DNA from: Clostridia bacterium
GTDB lineage: Bacteria; Bacillota; Clostridia; Oscillospirales; Acutalibacteraceae
NCBI GenBank assembly: GCA_017631745.1
Contig: JAGBSR010000241.1
Location: forward strand, 1 to 6,729
DNA length: 6,729 nucleotides
Reading direction: 5' to 3'
This document shows, one piece after another, positions 5,112-6,729 of the stretch (the first letter of the stretch is position 1; every line of letters starts with the position of its first letter). The translations under genes and the position numbers were made by a program. The notes below the pieces were generated by a model. The model was given only the letters and a program-made list of their open reading frames with translations, made no database searches and was not told the DNA's origin.

Positions 5112-6239
5112 TTGACAGCTTATCTTGATAACAGCGCCACAACAAAGCCCTGCAAAGGTGCAAAAGAAAATATGCTCAAAGCAATAGATGAATGTTGGGG
5201 TAATCCCTCTTCTCTTCACTCAGCAGGCATTGATGCGGATATGCTTCTTATCGAAAGCAGACGCGTTATTGCAAAGACTCTTGCCTGCGACGAAAAAGAA
5301 ATCATCTTTACAAGCGGCGGCACCGAAAGCAACAATATTGCAGTTTTCGGCAGTGCGTACGGGCAAAGACGAAAGGGCAACAAAATCATCACCTCAGCCA
5401 TTGAGCACCCGAGTGTGCACAAGTGCTTTGACAAGCTTGCAGACGAGGGCTTTGAGGTTGTTAAAATCCCCGTTGACTCAAAGGGTCTTATTGACCTCGG
5501 TATCCTCGAAAAAGAAGTTGACGAAAAAACTGTTCTCGTGAGCATTATGGCAGTCAACAACGAGGTGGGCACTATCGAGCCCGTGAATGAAATCAGAAAT
5601 ATCGTAAAGCGGAAAAATTCGCCCGCAATAATACATATCGATGCCGTGCAGGCTTTTGGCAAAATTCAGATTAACACCAAAAAGCTCGGCGCTGACCTTG
5701 TGAGCATTTCTTCCCATAAGGTACACGGCCCCAAAGGCGTGGGTGCTCTGTATATCAGAAACGGCACCAGACTTTCTCCGAGAGTTTTCGGCGGCGGTCA
5801 GGAAAGAGACATCCGCCCCGGCACTGAGCCTATGCCCGCTATTGCAGGCTTTGCAGGTGCGGTCAGCGAGCTGAAAATAAAAGACAGCCTTGAAAAGATT
5901 ACAGCCCTTCGCGATGAATTTGTTTCAGAGCTTAGATCTATCGACGGCGTTATCATCAACAGTCCTGACGACGCTCTGCCGTATATTGTCAATGTCTCGC
6001 TTATGGGTCTTCGCTCAGAGACAGTGCTCAACCTTTTATCGGGCATGGGTATATATGTTTCCTCGGGCTCGGCCTGTGCAAAGGGTCACAAGAGCCATGT
6101 GCTCACAGCAATGGGTCTTGACGACAGCATTATCGATTCCTCTCTTCGCGTGAGTCTTTCGAGATTCACTACAAAAGAAGAGCTCCGATATTTTATCGAA
6201 GGCGTAAACAGAGCCTTGAAAACAATTATGAAGAGGTAA
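5112..6239 (+). CDS. Cysteine desulfurase (NifS/IscS family), partner of ThiI
   Basis: This PLP enzyme takes sulfur from L-cysteine, leaving alanine and an enzyme persulfide that is passed to acceptors in the cytoplasm. From TTG at 5112 it has 375 residues, normal for the family. Motifs in order are AYLDNSATTKP (3-13), TSGGTESNN (67-75) for PLP phosphate, the PLP-stacking His99 (AIEHPSVHK), NNEVGTIEP (149-157), Asp177 and Gln180 (HIDAVQ), the PLP lysine Lys203 (SSHKVHGPKG), GGGQERDIRPGTE (227-239) and the persulfide Cys322 (SSGSACAKG). All catalytic residues are intact. thiI follows after 3 bases, which in Firmicutes marks the NifZ-type desulfurase that feeds tRNA 4-thiouridine synthesis rather than Fe-S assembly; that role is inferred from context. 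The start rests on promoter and ribosome binding site positions; earlier in-frame codons lie in the promoter. Confidence 0.95.
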   Translation: MTAYLDNSATTKPCKGAKENMLKAIDECWGNPSSLHSAGIDADMLLIESRRVIAKTLACDEKEIIFTSGGTESNNIAVFGSAYGQRRKGNKIITSAIEHPSVHKCFDKLADEGFEVVKIPVDSKGLIDLGILEKEVDEKTVLVSIMAVNNEVGTIEPVNEIRNIVKRKNSPAIIHIDAVQAFGKIQINTKKLGADLVSISSHKVHGPKGVGALYIRNGTRLSPRVFGGGQERDIRPGTEPMPAIAGFAGAVSELKIKDSLEKITALRDEFVSELRSIDGVIINSPDDALPYIVNVSLMGLRSETVLNLLSGMGIYVSSGSACAKGHKSHVLTAMGLDDSIIDSSLRVSLSRFTTKEELRYFIEGVNRALKTIMKR

Positions 6240-6242
6240 AAA

Positions 6243-6729
6243 ATGAAAGAAGTATTACTTGTCAAAAACGGCGAGCTTGCTCTCAAGGGTCTCAACAGAA
6301 GCACCTTTGAAGACATCCTCGTTAAAAATATGAAAAGACGCCTTATGAACAATGTAGGCAAATTCCGTTTCACAAAGTCACAGTCAACAATTATTGCAGA
6401 GCCCTGCGATGAAGATATTGACTTTGAAGAAGCAGTTGAAACCCTCAAGAAGGTTTTCGGTATTGCGGCTTTTTCAAGAGCGGCAGTAACGGAAAAAGAT
6501 ATAGAACTTATAAAAACTGTTGCTCTTGACTATCTGGGCGATGACCTTAGAAGCGTCAAGACCTTCAAGGTCAATGCAAAAAGAAGCGATAAGCGCTTCC
6601 CCATGACTTCACCCGAAATCTGCCGTGAGGTAGGTGCTCATCTTTTAAGAAACATCAAAACTCTCAGCGTTGATGTTCACATCCCCGATATTATCGTAAC
6701 CGTTGAAGTAAGAGACAACAACGTCTTCA
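6243..6729 (+). CDS. thiI: tRNA 4-thiouridine synthetase ThiI (3' part missing)
   Basis: ThiI adenylates uridine 8 of tRNA and inserts sulfur supplied by a cysteine desulfurase, giving s4U; in some bacteria it also serves thiamine thiazole synthesis. Only the first 162 residues of about 390 are in the window. The N-terminal ferredoxin-like domain is present (about 1-75), with KNGELALKGLNRSTFE (8-23), where most relatives read GEIALKGKNR. Most of the THUMP RNA-binding domain follows, with FKVNAKRSDKRFPMTS and a SPEICREVGAHLL helix. The PP-loop catalytic domain lies beyond the edge, so whether a rhodanese domain exists cannot be seen. The ATG is 3 bases after the desulfurase stop, and GAGG inside that gene's last codons (6233-6236) serves as ribosome binding site with a 6-base spacer. 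The two genes are clearly cotranscribed and probably translationally coupled. Confidence 0.93.
   Translation, partial: MKEVLLVKNGELALKGLNRSTFEDILVKNMKRRLMNNVGKFRFTKSQSTIIAEPCDEDIDFEEAVETLKKVFGIAAFSRAAVTEKDIELIKTVALDYLGDDLRSVKTFKVNAKRSDKRFPMTSPEICREVGAHLLRNIKTLSVDVHIPDIIVTVEVRDNNVF

Noticed and set aside
5216..5662. A 148-codon open frame on the minus strand inside the cysteine desulfurase gene
   Set aside because: It is fully antisense to a gene with intact motifs, has no ribosome binding site that I can see and no recognisable protein features.
6086..6448. A 120-codon open frame on the minus strand across the desulfurase-thiI junction
   Set aside because: It is antisense to two confident genes and its translation has no domain-like character.

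Overview
The window looks like chromosome of an anaerobic, endospore-forming Firmicute of class Clostridia, most likely near the Ruminococcaceae/Oscillospiraceae. The evidence is a sodium-pumping biotin decarboxylase split into four small subunits, the spore germination protein YpeB, Firmicute-type AGGAGG ribosome binding sites, frequent TTG/CTG starts and AT-rich intergenic DNA. The genus is an inference. I see no tRNA, rRNA, CRISPR array, phage gene or transposase.

Positions 1-2701, minus strand, hold one operon for a membrane-bound oxaloacetate decarboxylase Na+ pump. The order of transcription is alpha (carboxyltransferase), a small membrane-anchored gamma/delta subunit, a free-standing biotin carrier, and beta (the Na+ channel/decarboxylase, cut by the window edge). 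The genes lie 2-18 bases apart. Alpha moves CO2 from oxaloacetate to the biotin on the carrier, beta releases it and exports Na+, and the small subunit should hold the complex together. A candidate sigma-A promoter lies at 2764-2792.

Positions 2911-3441, plus strand, hold a divergent gene for a 154-residue membrane-anchored protein with a Ser/Thr/Glu-rich stalk and a C-terminal His/Cys3 putative metal-binding domain. It has a strong promoter and apparently a CTG start, so the obvious in-frame start (GTG at 3067) misses its membrane anchor.

Positions 3441-3616, between two convergent genes, are filled by a compact element with 21-bp terminal inverted repeats enclosing a strong terminator hairpin. 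It resembles a MITE or intergenic repeat unit and touches the stop codons on both sides.

Positions 3616-4956, minus strand, encode YpeB, the partner of the cortex lytic enzyme SleB; sleB is not in this window. Divergent from it, 5052-6729 on the plus strand, a near-consensus promoter drives a cysteine desulfurase followed 3 bases later by thiI (cut at the window end), the usual Firmicute pair for sulfur transfer to 4-thiouridine in tRNA.

I do not see a clearly new multi-gene system. The points most worth checking are the terminator-bearing inverted-repeat element, the beta-subunit signature motif repeated in the small decarboxylase subunit, the CTG-started metal-binding membrane protein, and a shared start-site layout (SD, out-of-frame ATG, then NTG) at two genes.
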